Below are positions 34,316 through 47,276 of a DNA stretch of 64,000 bases, in pieces. The notes beneath the pieces are model-generated. The model did not search any database and was not told the origin of the DNA. It worked only from the letters and a program-made list of their open reading frames with translations. Origin of the DNA: Takakia lepidozioides. Its lineage: Eukaryota > Streptophyta > Takakiopsida > Takakiales > Takakiaceae. Every line of letters begins with the position of its first letter. Positions within the stretch are counted from its first letter, which is position 1. The stretch lies in assembly GCA_030704615.1 (NCBI GenBank), contig CM060732.1, positions 13,268,001-13,332,000 on the forward strand. Direction: 5' to 3'. The position numbers and the translations under genes were made by a program.

Positions 34316-35297
34316 TCCACAAGGCTATGGCAAACAACGTCTTATGAGTACAATCTCTCTCTCTCTCTATTTTGATTTAGCTGGGCGCAGGTTCTACGGC
34401 TGCAAGGCTATGGCAAACAACGACTTATGAGTACATTCTAAGTTTGTTTGCCAATGATTTTGCTTTTAAAATTGTGGTTTCTGCGTTTTCACTGTTTCTC
34501 AATGATTACAGGCAAGATAAGTGAGACATTACTTGTGGTGTTGGTGGATCTAGTTGTATGTGGTGGGTGGGCAGGTTGAGAAACGAGTACCAATGGTCTC
34601 TATGCTTGCGCACAAAACTTGGGAGCTCTATGATCTATCAGGACAGGCTGCAAGCATTTTGTGGACTACAGTTGGAAGGGTTCGCAGGCAGGGATTGATC
34701 GGGGCTGCGGCCGATACTTGGGTCAACAATGAACTTGTGATGAAGAGCAAGTCAGAAGAGGGGCTAAAGTTTGCCAACAAAGTGCCATTGTTGAATATGT
34801 TTGTTCCCATTGTTCATACGATTGGTTCTCCCTTGGCACAGTTGGTCTCTGACTGGCTCGTAAGGCAAAGTGAAGTGCAGGATACGTATCTTTTAATTGA
34901 CAAGGAAGAGTCATCCGAGCAGCCTGAACTCAAGGATAATTGGGAGGAGAAAGACCCTACCATTCTTCAGCAGTCAGGAGTGGACAGCCATACTGAGGAG
35001 AAGGCCAAACAGCTGAAGAGCAATACACCTACTCGCACTCCAGAGGAGAAAATATGTGCTGGAAGTTCAAATGCCAGTGAAACAGTGGGCGGAGGGTACA
35101 GTGTGGAATCAAGTGAAGAGGGTGAGGCTACTGAGATCTCTTACGACGATGGTGGGAAAGAGAAGGCTGATATGCAGAGCCCCCCGCCCAGCAATGACTC
35201 TGATGAGGAGTCAGATGACCTGATGGATCTATTTGATTCAGGTTGGAGCTTGGGGTCAACTTTGGTTCCGAAACCACGTAGTCCTGGAAGAAGGTAG
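34072..35297 (+). CDS. REF/SRPP/LDAP-like (lipid-droplet or stress-related) protein
   Basis: Two coding exons, 34,072-34,281 and 34,575-35,297, join in phase 0 (CAG|GT ... AG|GTT) and give 310 residues. Residues 40-75 (NVVYPHYEPLVTSVE ... LLSLVDEQVEKRVP) match the pattern of the rubber elongation factor / small rubber particle protein family, whose plant members coat lipid droplets and respond to stress. The region up to about residue 190 has no membrane segment. The last 110 residues are acidic and Ser-rich and end in a short basic PRSPGRR, longer than usual for the family. An acceptor just before the ATG suggests an upstream untranslated exon. The single intron holds LINE-tail pieces next to (TC)n tracts. 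The family call is from motif similarity only. Confidence 0.55.
34282..34440 (+). mobile_element. LINE 3'-tail fragments between (TC)n tracts
   Basis: Within the intron, (TC)n at 34,283-34,313 is followed by a 40-base piece ending CTTATGAGTACAA, another (TC)n (34,354-34,368), then a second piece (34,381-34,438) with the same GGCAAACAACG...CTTATGAGTACA end. These match the 3' end of the LINE at 41.9 kb. The first tract directly follows the splice donor. Confidence 0.75.
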
Positions 35298-36391
35298 AAG
35301 GAACTGTACCTGGTCTGAATCTGAACAGACTTTTAGTGCGTAGGGTTTCTTCATTAGTTTTCTACTTTCTTTTTTCTTCTTGGCCTTTGGCACCACCTTG
35401 AAATCCAGTCACAAAGACAACCGGTGAATCAGTGTATAGTTACTGTCAATCTTTATATATCTCCATTTGTAAACCATCAAGTCTCCTTTTGTACAGTGAC
35501 TGAGTAAAACTTGGATTTTCAACTGGCAACTTGGATTTTTTTCAACAGATTTTCAGTAGTCAACAGTGAGGTTGATGCTTCTTGGGAAAAGCTGGGTAGA
35601 CCCCATAAGGATGCGGTAGTCGTGCCGGTGTCTGGATGTGTGTGGTAATACTGTGTATAGATAAGAGTGAATCTTTGGATTCTCATCAGTGAGATGAATT
35701 CTCACCTCCTGTCTGGGCTTCGGAGTGTCCTTAGCAAGTGGAAATATAGTCGTCTCTCACTTGACTAGTCCCTTGAGGTATGCATGACCTGTTGCTTTCC
35801 CTACAAACCAGCATGCTCGCTCACAGCCTTCTTGAAGACATACTTTCTGTGTTGGTGGGAGGCTGTGCCCATGCCAGCAACAAGCATTGGATTGGGCTCC
35901 TTCCAAGCAAGATGGAGGATTACCAGCTTCCAAGTTGAGATCCGATTATTATCTAGTTGTGGGCTGAAGGTTGGTGGCAGAATTCCCTTTAGTCCATGGA
36001 TATCCTGTACCTTTTCGGGGGTAGCATGCGCATATTACTGGATCCTTGGAAGGTTGGCTTCCTCCAGGAGCTTTTCAAAAGCTTGTGTCCTGCTGAACAC
36101 GTATGGTATTAGGAGTGCTGTAAAAATGATTCACATGAAGATGGCAATTCCTTGAATTTAAGTACTGGAGGCCCTTTGAAGCTAAAATGTTATTCACAAA
36201 GTGGCAAATCTCATCAGTTCTTTGCCTATACTGTGTTCCAAGACGTGCACTCTACACAAGTCTGCAAAGATTCATGAGAGAATGGAAATAAAGGGATCAT
36301 GACAATCAAGCAAATAAGAAAACAGGAAACAAGAGCAGACTTCCAATTGGAAAGCCCAATTATTATTCAAAACTGATAATACAACAGCCCA
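35298..36391. other. Intergenic stretch between two 3' ends
   Basis: The REF/SRPP-like gene and NDUFA9 converge here. The stretch should hold both 3' untranslated regions. A 123-codon open frame at 35,784-36,155 has no recognisable family features and is not called. Confidence 0.5.
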
Positions 36392-39300
36392 TCAAAAGCC
36401 AGCACCATGGACAGTTTCCCCTATTGTGGTGCCAACAGAGGGACCACCGGTACGGTATGCATACAAATGCTCGATGGCTACCCCCGCAATTTTATGGGCT
36501 GTTATACCCAGATCCACCAATCCCAATGCTGTTCCCCATCCAAAATCACAACATAAACATCTTTCAGTAAGAGCTTCACATCACTAATTTCCCCACAATG
36601 AGGACTGTCGGTATGGCACACATACCAACTAACACCTATAACATGTACAGAAAGAGGTGTCCGTTATTTCACACATAAGGTGCACCATGGCGAGAATGAC
36701 CCTTTAACTCTTCTGGAAAGCCTTTCCTCTGGATATGCTGATTGACAGCTACTTAACGCAATCCTCCAGCAAGCGTTCATGTCAAGACCTCTTGAGAGTA
36801 CGAGAGAAGGTGAATGATATCAGGGCCCGGAAGAGAAAGGAAACCACATGATCAACTCCAAGAGGGAAGAGGTGAGATAATACCATCTGGAGAAACAACA
36901 GAATCAACAGCCTGTTGGTCCAGGTAATCCTTGTAAAAAGTTGGTGAAAAAGGAATCGGAAAACCTTGCTTCAACAAGAGCTCCCGCGGAAGTGCAGCCA
37001 GCTGGACACATGAAACAACAAAGCTTGGACCAAAGCAAACCAGAAACTCCAAACACAAGGCTAACGCATTGTTGTGGTCCTACAAAGACGGAACTGGTAC
37101 GAATTGATCCTTCATAACTATGATGGAATGACTCAAGTAGATTGCCAGGAGATAAAAGAAACTATGAAATACCTTGGCAATAGACATCGGAATATGGAGA
37201 ATACGTGGATGCTCACGGATGGTATCAAACATTAAGTGAACCTGCAAAAATCAACCTTAAAGCTCTGTATGTCAACTGGGCTAATCAGATGTACAACAAG
37301 TTGATATTACTGACAAGATGCAGTCTGCTGTTCCCACCCATAGTACTCCTATTTCCCCCTAGAAATAACTGAAGTCGAATACAAATGCAGCACTCACTCC
37401 AAGGCTAAAACTGAAATTAGTCATAGCTATTGAGTGAGGGCCTCTACAGAACCAAGCAATTGCAGAAGTAGAGCTGCAGCAGCTTACAACTGCTTGAGCA
37501 CCCACATCTGCAGTGACACTCACAGAAGTAACGGCACAGAAGAGCATCCTTGAACTTTGTGATTGGGGCTCAAAGGTCATTATGCAAAGAAATGCAAGTA
37601 CCTCCTAGATCTGTCTTACATCTTAGCATGTATTTTCAAAATCTATTTCCTCCCAAGGCATTCCATAATGTCGTAAGGTTTAAGTTTTCATTTTTACTGT
37701 CAAGTAGACCCCAAGGACACTGCAAATAATATTCCTTAAGCATCTTTAGGTAGGGGTACGGGATGTACAAGTTCATTGACAGTGAAAACATCAGGTCCTC
37801 CAAGCTCAAAGGTCTTGCCCATGCTGAAGCCCTGGTCTCTGACAGATGCTACGATAGCGGCTGCCACGTCTATCACAAGCACAGGCTGCAACCTGCCAAC
37901 CATAACCACAACAAAATATATTGCTGTGTCATGCCATGAAGTAGGTACTCTTTCATGTCAGTCGGTGTACAGGTCAGAGACAGAGAGAAACAGACAATCC
38001 ACAGTTCCTTCTTAGCTTTTGTGGCACTCCCCACATTGACCTTGCAACGCCCTCATGCCCAACATCCTCATCCCCAAGAACAACACAGGAAATCAACAGG
38101 ACACAGTCGCATAGACTGCGAGTACAAACCTCTCTTGCCTGTAAAGGGCTGCCCTGTTTTCAAACAAGGCCTACGACCCATGAAGAATTCCCACAAGAAA
38201 TCATTTGACAGTATCTGGGAGCATCGAGGTTACTCAACAGATCAAACATGATGAGGTGAGGGCTGCTTTCCAATGCCACATGCTCCATAAACTTACATTA
38301 CATAGCCTAGGTGGCTATTCTACCAGTTGTTAGGGAAAGGCACATGCAGTTGGAAAGTTAACTCAAACTACAATCAAGGCATGTTCAACCATCCAAAAAT
38401 CGCCACTTTGACTCCACAAAACACGCTTCCATAAACTGATTTGAGAATGTTACAGTTGTTCTCTCAGAAGTAATTGCAAATAAACAATCTACGGTTGACC
38501 CTGTAGAGCCATACAATTTTAAGAACCTCTTTCAGTCTAAAGGCCATGGAAACAACAAAACAGCAGAGAGGAATGCGTACTTGTTGCGGCCATCCCCAGG
38601 GATAGGCACGACAGGAAGTTTCTTGGCTTGGGCTGCCCATCTGTTCAACAGCCGGTCTTCGGTGCCCACCAGCAAAGATGACCTCATTATGGTAGCCTGC
38701 ACCACTCCCAGCTCCGTTAGTCAGGCCTGAAAACCTGACAGGCGTAAGATATCTTATGTAATGACAGGCTATCGCCCTTCATGTCAGCAAGTGAACGAAG
38801 AGGACAGTACAAAATAATACAGAAGATTGCAAAAGCTGAGAAAGAAAGAGACCTCAGGAAAGTTCTGCGTTGTCACTTGTTCACCGGCAGCCTTGGTGCG
38901 TAACAACTTGGAGGGGGAATCTGGCGATGCACCTAGGGATGACACTTGGATATACTTAGTGATGCCTCCATGCTCCTTTGCCAGCTGCCACGGCAGAACA
39001 TCCATACCATATTTTCACAAGAACTATATAGAGCAAATTGGGCTGAAAGGAGAACCAGTATATTCGAGAGCATCAGTTATGGACTTCAGGTACTGCACCT
39101 ACTGGTCCACCCAATATGCCAACTTCGAGATGCCAACACATCAGGATTCACAACTAGCGACAAATCAAGCATCCAAACACCCACTAGGGCGTTGATTATA
39201 ACCAGCAGACAGGGAACGAACTGCCCTTTTGCATGTCAACCACAACTCCAGAGAATGTCAGTATCGCTAGTAAGTACCCGTGACAGAAGATCAGCCGCAT

Positions 39301-42300
39301 GAAAGTTGACATCCTCGAACTTGAAATTGCGTGTCTCATACTCCTTTCCTGCCATTTGTAAAAGGAATTGACAAGAATTGATGACAACATAGCTAGGTCA
39401 CGATTCCTTTGAATTAGTTGACTTTCGGACACCTTACTGGCTGCAGTTGCTTTATGCAAAAGAACAAAAACATGTGGATCTGGGGAATAATTAGGGATTC
39501 TCCACTTACCAATGCAATTTATTACAATGTTGGAACCTGCAATAGTTGTTTTGATGGACTCCTCATCCCTTACATTGTACCTGATGGGCACAATCTGACC
39601 TTACATCACAAGAAGAACAAAGACAGTGAGAAGGCCAGACACAGCAGTCTCGTACCTGCACAAGAGAGATATACTCCTATATATTCCCTGCAAGTTGGCC
39701 ACAGATGTGAACTCTTTATATCTACAAAGGAGCAGAGAAATTGATTATGCCAACAAGAGGCCAGAGAGAAAGTCATAAAGATAAAATAAAACTTTACAGA
39801 ACCTCAAAGCAAAAAAGAGAGAGAGACAGAGAGAGGGTAGTGGGTTTATGTGTCTGTGTATACTGCATGTATAGAGAGAAGTAAATTGCTTCCAAAAAAA
39901 TGAGGTGTGCACCACACTAGACAAAGTGGGGCATGATACAAAAAGGGGAAAATAGGGGAAAATAGGAAAAAGAGGATAGAACCTGTCCCAAGTCACCCAT
40001 TAGCTTGAGATGCCTCCATTCCTCATCCACCCCTCTGAAGGGTACAATGACCTGGGACCCCATCCTTGCTGCAACGTACAACAACCATATCAGCAACTGC
40101 TGATTCCCTATTCTTACTTCTCAAAATGCAAAAGGGTACTCACCTCTCTTTCTCATCCTGACCCTGTGAAGGAGAGTAGCAGCTGAAATTTTGACAAAAT
40201 GGTAGAACTTTCCAATTGAAATGTCTTCTTACTCAACCTCACAGATGTTTGGGTAGATGAGGGATATCCTAGGCTTTGATACTTGAAAGAGATTGTCTTT
40301 AAGTGAATTTGAAGCACCAAGAGAAAGGACGCGATTTTACCAAGCTGCTGAACAACGTAACGCCCTAGGAAGCCAGTAGCTCCAAATACGGTTGCGACCA
40401 CCCCACTATACACAATCCATACACAGTTCCCACCTTCTCTTGAAATAAGCTCAAGTCCAGAAAGATTACACACCAACTAGTTTAGAATTTGCTTGGTTTT
40501 CATGATTAATCTTTATTCATTTACAATAGAGAGAAACCAGTCATCACCAGACATATCCTCACCTGTCCCATCCAGAAAGTGTGAGATATGCATGCTGAGA
40601 TGAAGATACAATAACATACACAATTGAACCCTAAACTTGCGGGCTGGATCAATTGAAGGCTGATTGGCAGCCACACAAAAAGGACAGATAAAACAGGAGG
40701 GAACATTTCGCGAACAAATCAGATGAGAGATGATGTACTCTTAAAACATTGCTGCCTGTAGGCCTGTTCTCATAGACTCAGTGGACAGAGCACAAAGCAG
40801 GGGAAGGGGACAGGAGGAAAGCAGAAACAGGGCTACTACTGTTGCAGAAGGCTCCCTCCTGTATTGGCAAATGCCATAGCCTTGTTGCTGTAGACCCTGG
40901 GCCTAGTTTGGACGGACCAGGGATGCCCAAGGAAAGAGAGAAAAAACTCGGTCGCCACCCTTAAGGAAGGCTCACTCCACCAGTGAAACTTATCTTACAG
41001 AAATAAAGGTGATTTCAGCCTTGCAGGCTTTCTCGAGAAAGATAGGATAGCATTAACGAGATATGAGTATTCAACCCAAGGTTTAGATCCATGGCCAACC
41101 ACAGCTCTTCTCAAACTGAGCAAACAGAGGTGCAGTAACAGTCTGACTGATGATTTCCAAGAGGGCCTCTGGATCAGAAGAATACCCTTTACAATGAAGC
41201 AGAAAGTGTCAATTATCTCACACCCTCTGCCACAAGGTTTTCCCGGCTGGAAGTACTGTGGGCAGGAAGGCCTATTCTCAGTCACCAGTGTGAGGAAGTC
41301 CTTTCAATTGTTGGTGAGTCATAATTGAACAACGAGATTACAAAGAGAGAGAGAGGGAGATGTACTCATAAGACTTCGTTTGCCGTAGCCTTTCTGGCCA
41401 TAGACCCGCACCCAGTTTGGCCGAACAAAAGGGACCAGAAACTACCTTTGGGAGGGGCTCACCCGGGTAGTATGACTGACCTTGATACAAAAATATATAT
41501 ATATGATGTCAGCTGGAGCTAGCATAAATAAGAGCCTCCACCCCTTGCGGTACTGCCCCTTTCAGGGGTGGGCTCTATCAAAACCGGAACCACCTCAGAT
41601 ACAAACAATTAGTTTGGGCTTTCCAGATATCCTCTAGGAAGCCCTTCACACAAGCATCCATCTGCTGTGTGTGAGCAGCCCAAACTGTGAGGGAGTACCC
41701 ATTGGGTTGACAGGGATAATCATCCAGAGAGAACACATTCCAAAGACGCAAAAATAGGAATTGTTTTAAAGGGGGGAATAGAGAATGTACTCATAAGAAG
41801 TTGTTTTGCCATAAACCCCACACCTGGTTTGTGGGAAACAAAAGGGAACAGACACTACCGTGGGCCCCACCATGATATAAACCATTGGTTTCCTCGAGGA
41901 AGCCCCTCACACAAGCATCTATCTGTAGTGTGTGATTTTGCCCAACAGGGGAAGAGATTGTACTCATAAGACGTTGTTTGCCGTAGCCTTGTGGCCATTG
42001 ACCCCGCGCCCAGTGTCGAGCGGGAACAAAAGGGACATAACCTACCTCTGTCAGGGGCTGACGTTGGTAGTAAGACTTACCTTCATATATAGAATTAATC
42101 CGGGTTTTCCAGATATCCTCTGGAAATCCCTTCACACAAGCATCAATCTGCTGTGTGTGATTTGCCCAAAAACTAGGCCTCAGGAGGGCCTGGGCTTTTG
42201 GCTCAGCCTCGAGACTTTCAAAGTTGGTAAACAGGGGTACAGGCACAATTCCCTTGATAGATTTGAAGAGAGCGTCTCTTTGGTGAGAGAACCCCGGACA

Positions 42301-45300
42301 GTGTATCAGAAAATGAATACTGTCTTCAGATTGCCCACACAACGGGCAATTGCACTCTCCCTTTCCTCTCTGCTTCTGTTTGCTGTTCAAAGGTAGGCTT
42401 CCTGCCCTGAGTTTAAATTTCAGTCTAGTGCCGAGAGTGGGTAGACCCTTGAGGTCATCCAAGATGTCCTCCCCCATGTCACAGACTGGAAACAAGTTCA
42501 GGGAAGTTTTCTGCCTAACTTCATTTTCATCAGACAATCTCATGGCAACAGACATGGCTGAGGACACTACAGCCTCTAAGTCAGATTTATCCAGCAGGGT
42601 CAAGACTTGCGGATCCAGGTCCAGGTCCTTGAGGATCTCTTCTACTCTCTTCTGCCAGGACTTAGCCTGTTTGACAGGGCGGTCCTGTTTCCAAGATATA
42701 GAGTCGATTAACTTAGGATATCTGGTGTTGGGCATATGTTGCAGCTGACCCCACCATCTGACCTTGAATTCATCTCGTCGGGAGCTTAAGGACGGAATGC
42801 CAAACTCACCCCGAACAGCCACATTGGCTGTTTTGGAGCATGCTGACATACACTCCTTAAGCACCCCCACTTGAATGGATTCTAGAGACTTAGCCTGGTT
42901 GGAGTTATCAACCCATATAGCAGATCCGTACTCCAAGGCAGGTCTAATAACGCGACAAAGCATGGTTTTCTTAACCTCAGAGGTGACCCCTCTGCAGTGG
43001 AAAAATTTAGTGAGCCCCAGAGCTTTGCCCTTGCCAGTTTGAACAACTTTCCGGATATGTGCATCCCAATTACAATTGGAGGAGAACTCCCAGGTAAGTG
43101 TAGGAAGGGAGGACCGGGATCTCTTGGCTACCCCACTGCCACTTAAGATCACTTCCTCCCTCTCCTCTGTCGTTGAATGCTACCACTGCACATTTGCTGA
43201 CATTAGCCTCTAGCCCCCAAAGATCAAAGTATCTCTTCGCGCAATCAATCAATTCCTGGAGATTGGTTGGAGTCTCCCCTATGCCTGCGAAGTCATCCGC
43301 AAACATAAGGGCTGGTATGGTGGTATCACCCACCCTTAACCCAAATCCCTCACTTTCCACATCCTCGAGGAGTTAATTGATGAAAACATTGAAGAGTAGA
43401 GGGGAGAGAGTACATCCTTGAGCTACACCTTGGTCTATGTCAAAGAAGTTGGACTTCTGTCCATTAACAGTGACACAGCTTTTGGTGTGAGCATACAAGT
43501 TGTGGACAACTCTCCACATCTTTCCCTTGATCCCACAAGACCAGAGGCGGAACCATAGGCCATCTCTCCACAGTGTCATAAGCCTTTTTGACATCCAGGA
43601 AAAAGACATAAGTGGGTTTCCCTTCTTTTTTCCTTCCCTGGATAATCTGGCTTAGAGTGAAGATATGATCCACACAGCCCCTGTTTCGCCGAAAGCCAGC
43701 TTGGCCTTCGTGGAAACAACCTCTAGACTCCAGATCAACCTCGAGACGAGTACTTATAACTCTGCAGAATGTCTTGCCAACAGCATTGAGGAGCGTGATG
43801 CCACGGTAGTTCCCCGGTTCTTCTCTGTCACCCTTCTTGTATAGATTGACAATGACCCCCTGTCGCCAGCGAAAGGGGATCATTTCAGTCTTCCAGATAA
43901 GGTTAAAGAGGAGAACTAGGGCCTCTATCATGGGATCGCCACCGTGTTTGATAAGCTCGTTGACAATACCATCAGGTCCACCAGCTTTATATCCATTTAA
44001 ATGTTCAATTGCATCCACAATCTCAGAAGAACTAATGGGAGCATTATAAGCCATTGAAATATACTCCAGTTCATCAGGGCTGTTTTGAATCATAGGAACA
44101 ACATTGCCAATATATTCAGGTAGTGAGGTGTCTTGTCATTTGTATCTTACTCTTAGAGGATGGCACTAATATTCCCATATCATGTCCATGTGTAGGCTAA
44201 GACAAGTGGTCGTCCTCCACTTCTATTCTAACTGTGTCCCTCCATTCAGCAGAAGACCCCTCACTGTTAGACCTAGAAGTTCTGCCAAGGATACTGTAGT
44301 GAGTTTCAAAGGTTTTGACAATGTCAACCGATGAAGTCACCACTGCACCTTTAGTAGTCTTCAGCGCTTGTACTTGCTGACCGTTTTTCGGCTTGTACAA
44401 ACGTTGAAGGGCCAACCAGAATTTCTTGTCATTACCACCATGGTGGTTTGAGTTCATTTCACTGTATAACTTGTCCCAGTATAATTTCTTCTGAGACCTA
44501 ACAAGCTGATTGATATCTTTACGGAGCTGGTAGTACCTCACCCACAATTCTCTGTTGGTTTCCAAATTGCAGCACTCTTTATAGAGGGCTCGTCTCTCAG
44601 CTATCTTGAGTTTAATCTCATTAGTCCACCAATTAACTGCTCTACCGCAGACAATTAGTTTCCTCCCAATGATCTTGTCAGCCACGGAGGAAACGAAACT
44701 CTCCCAAGAGTCCACTGCCCTTTCGACTTCATTTCTTGCGTTAACAGAGCGTGACTGAAGTTCTTGGAGCGATCGGACAAAATGAGGGAGAGCCTCTTGC
44801 AAGGCCTGGACGTACTCAGCCTTGACCTCCTCATTGTGGAATTTTTCTATGCGCCACTTCCGAATCGAACGTTTCACAGATCTCTTGGTGGTGGGAAAAC
44901 ACCTTTTGATCTCAGTCCAAACCAGGAAGTGGTCAGAGGTACCAATATCAGTTCTGTCGATCAACACATTGGCACACTGGGGGAACAAAATTTTGTCCAT
45001 TATGATATAGTCCACAATGGAACGTTCCCCAGTTTGGGATTTCTCACGAGTCCACTGCACTTGGTCACCTCTTGTCCTGTTATTCAAGGTCAAAAGCTGA
45101 AGCTCTTCTAGACAGTTAATTAACCGTCTGCCATTAGAATTCAGCTCGTCCTCACCAAAAGGTCCAATGGTATCGTCCTGATGGATCCCTTTGCCCACCC
45201 GGGCATTGAAGTCCCCCAATAGTACCACCTGACCTTTGGCAAGGAACGAAGCACAGTCCAGCTTTACATCTTCGAAGGCCTTGTCTGCGTCAGCACTAAG

Positions 45301-45828
45301 GGTCCCCTCTGTGGGCATGTAAACACAACCAACAAAGAGGTCCTTTGTACTCATGCCGCCCTTCAAATTCAGTTTTAGCCAGATACTATGCTCGTACCTC
45401 AAACCCTTGTTGATAATTTCACAATTGTCAAACAAGAAATCACGGACAAAGAATCCGACCCCTTTTTGACCGCGTTTGGCAGAGGCTGCCTTGAGAGTAC
45501 ACATCTTACCTGCCCATTTATAACCAATGACATCTTCAACCAGTTTATCCGACGTTTCCCATGTTTCTTGCCCAGCACAGATATGAATATCATTAGTCCG
45601 AAGAACTTGTCCCACTTCAAGTTGTTTCCTTTGGTTGGTCAACCCTGAGAAGTTGAAAGTGGCCAGCCGCAAGCCAGCCCTTTGCGTGTGAATTGTTTGT
45701 CGTCTAGGTAGCTTGTGATTGCTCCTGGACGGCCAACCGTTCTGCAAAGGGGGGACAGTTACCCCATGTGTAGATTTTGCTCATCTTGTGTAAACTTTGA
45801 GAATTGGTAAACCATTCAGGAGAACAGG

Positions 45829-45883
<55 letters not shown>

Positions 45884-46786
45884 AAGGAAAAAAGATGGGA
45901 AGCAATTCCACCTGACAGATGATCTTCCTCCAGTACCCCTCTTACTGGGATGTTGACTGCTCCTCACTGCAAGGGAGGAAGAGGGGCGGACAGCTCCATT
46001 CCACAGGTCTGCAAATGCTTTGTGGTTAAGATCACCAGGTTCAGTCTCTGGATTTCAGGTCTGATAACGCAAGCTTCTGAGCTAACCTAACAACAATGCC
46101 CCACAGAAGTCCCCAGAAAAGAGGCCATATCCTGCCCAAACAAGGCAGGCTATGGTTTTGTCTCACACTCCCTTTGGGGTCTGTCAGCCTCGAGCATATT
46201 ACGGTTTAAATAATTTCGTTAATCGTATCCCCCCTCTCTCTCTGTCTCTCCCCCTCTCCAACCTTCCCCCACCCCGTGCGAGAGCATTAATTAATAGACA
46301 ATTATCCCTCCTCCTTGCGAAGCAACAGAGCAGTGAAGAGTGATGCGATCACGAGAGTTTAGCTGACGTGGGTCTTTGAAGTCGTATCAGCCAGTGCTCT
46401 GGGTGGTGGTCCCATTTGTAATTGACCATGGGAATGAGCTCAACTTCGGTTCCATATCGACTGCTTCATTTCGGTGCATCTTATGCTCGACCCGTATATA
46501 ATTACAATCCAGTGCACTGGAAACCGAATGTGCTTCTATTCCCGAAATTTGGACACACATTCAGTTCAATCCGGATCCATCCCATGAGTCACCCAACATC
46601 CCCACATCACAAATCCACTAAGAAAGCAAATCGTCCCACCTCCTCAACTTTCAATATCTTGAGACAGCTCTACTTACCAGAAGAAGGCTCAACCACAACA
46701 TGAGGATCCAGAGAATCGTGGAGAGATGGTGCAGAGAAACGCAAACCCAGCAGACGAGATCGCCCCGCCTTGCCCACCGCCTGCAT
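36392..46786 (-). CDS. NDUFA9: Mitochondrial complex I subunit NDUFA9 homologue, 12 exons
   Basis: Twelve exons fit in phase: 46,786-46,678; 45,966-45,912; 40,405-40,341; 40,068-39,983; 39,594-39,510; 39,348-39,278; 38,984-38,853; 38,696-38,581; 37,892-37,769; 37,241-37,173; 37,001-36,884; 36,528-36,392. All introns are GT/AG. The product has 388 residues, near the plant size. It starts with a Ser/Arg-rich mitochondrial presequence (MQAVGKAGRSRLLG), then a Rossmann nucleotide-binding motif at residues 59-70 (ATVFGATGFLGR), and family motifs YETRNFKFEDVN, AKEHGGITKYIQVSSLGAS, GTEDRLLNRW and MGKTFELGGPDVFT. The protein is an NADPH-binding accessory subunit of NADH:ubiquinone oxidoreductase. Intron 2 is about 5.5 kb because it holds a LINE and several LINE fragments in the same orientation. 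The gene is head-to-head with CRIPT. Confidence 0.93.
40820..41330 (-). mobile_element. Old LINE 3' fragment in NDUFA9 intron 2
   Basis: On the minus strand, pieces such as PEALLEIISQTVTAPLFAQF follow the pattern of the younger LINE's FKSIKGIVPVPLFTNF. The far end (about 40,865-40,925) resembles the LINE tail with CCAGTTTGG-like and GGCAAATGCC-like words. It is strongly diverged. Confidence 0.55.
41355..41720 (-). mobile_element. LINE 3' fragment, 5' cut at the ...CACACACAGCAG point
   Basis: On the minus strand it begins near GGGCTGCTCACACACAGCAG (about 41,690) and ends in CTTATGAGTACATCTCCC followed by (TC)n. The tail words and order match the main LINE, with an extra stretch around 41,480-41,570 containing (TA)n. 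Confidence 0.7.
41785..41945 (-). mobile_element. Short LINE 3' fragment abutting the main copy
   Basis: On the minus strand it runs from GGGCAAAATCACACACTACAG to CTTATGAGTACATTC. It directly follows the (TC)-rich end of the main LINE, so the two are stacked tail to head. It encodes the repeat of QIDACVRGFLEE that is seen after the end of the LINE frame. Confidence 0.75.
41946..45790 (-). mobile_element. Near-complete non-LTR retrotransposon (LINE), APE type
   Basis: From 45,747 down, an AP-type endonuclease (GQETWE, LLGDFNARVG, GTSDHFLVW carry the catalytic residues) runs to a stop at 44,197. Reverse transcriptase (43,070-44,093) follows with GPDGIVNELIKHGG, NYRGITLLNAVGKTF, FRRNRGCVDHIF, FFLDVKKAYDTV, QGVAQGCTLSPLLF and the catalytic FADDFAGIG. 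It has a frameshift near 43,580 and a TAA at about 43,373. A last frame (43,152-41,791) holds a Cys/His box (CNCPLCGQSEDSIHFLIHC). No ORF1 is seen. The 3' end is CTTATGAGTACAATCTC with a (TC) tail instead of poly(A). With so few lesions the copy is fairly young. It sits in NDUFA9 intron 2, same strand. Confidence 0.88.
45831..45881. repeat. (GA)n / (TC)n microsatellite
   Basis: About 24 GA units on the plus strand, that is (TC)n in LINE orientation, lie directly before the LINE 5' end and 30 bases after the NDUFA9 exon 2 donor. Confidence 0.95.
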
Positions 46787-47276
46787 TGTGTACAGCCTGC
46801 AATTTCGCTTCCAAAGATTCCCCCTCCGATTGTCTTCCCCTCTCTTTTCTCTCTCCCTCTTCCCTTTCCTCAGTTTCACCGACGAGTCCACTGCACTACC
46901 TATCTGACTATGGTCAAGCTTATAGCTTCACTGATTAGGGTAATCTGCTATGTTCCCATCCAATAGAGCATAAAGAGAACTCCTTTGGGAACTCGGTAAC
47001 CTGGAAGGATGACAAGCTGCACTGCAAATCCCTGTCTGTGGATCTGAGTTTGGCCCACCAGCGGAGGGCTTCAGCGATTCTCTTCGGCCATATCAAGTAG
47101 AGTCTTCACTTGGGTCACTCAAAAATAGTGTCAGGAAACACTGGGTGGAAAGAACATTAGGTGGCATCCTCTTTCTCTGTTTTCTGCTGCCGGATTGTGG
47201 CCTTGATTTGGTGTCGGACATCGAGGTGTGTTTGCTTCCAACACCGTTTTTGTTTCCAGACAATTTGCAGCGCAAC
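46787..47276. promoter_or_regulatory. Shared upstream region of NDUFA9 and CRIPT
   Basis: The two start codons are 490 bases apart and diverge, so this region must hold both promoters and leaders. A GGCCCA (TGGGCC on the other strand, 47,052-47,057) fits the site II motif common before plant genes for mitochondrial proteins. A CCAAT word lies at 46,959-46,963. No clear TATA box is seen. Confidence 0.5.

Noticed and set aside
35784-36155. 123-codon open frame on the plus strand
   Set aside because: No recognisable domain; lies in the expected 3' regions of two convergent genes.
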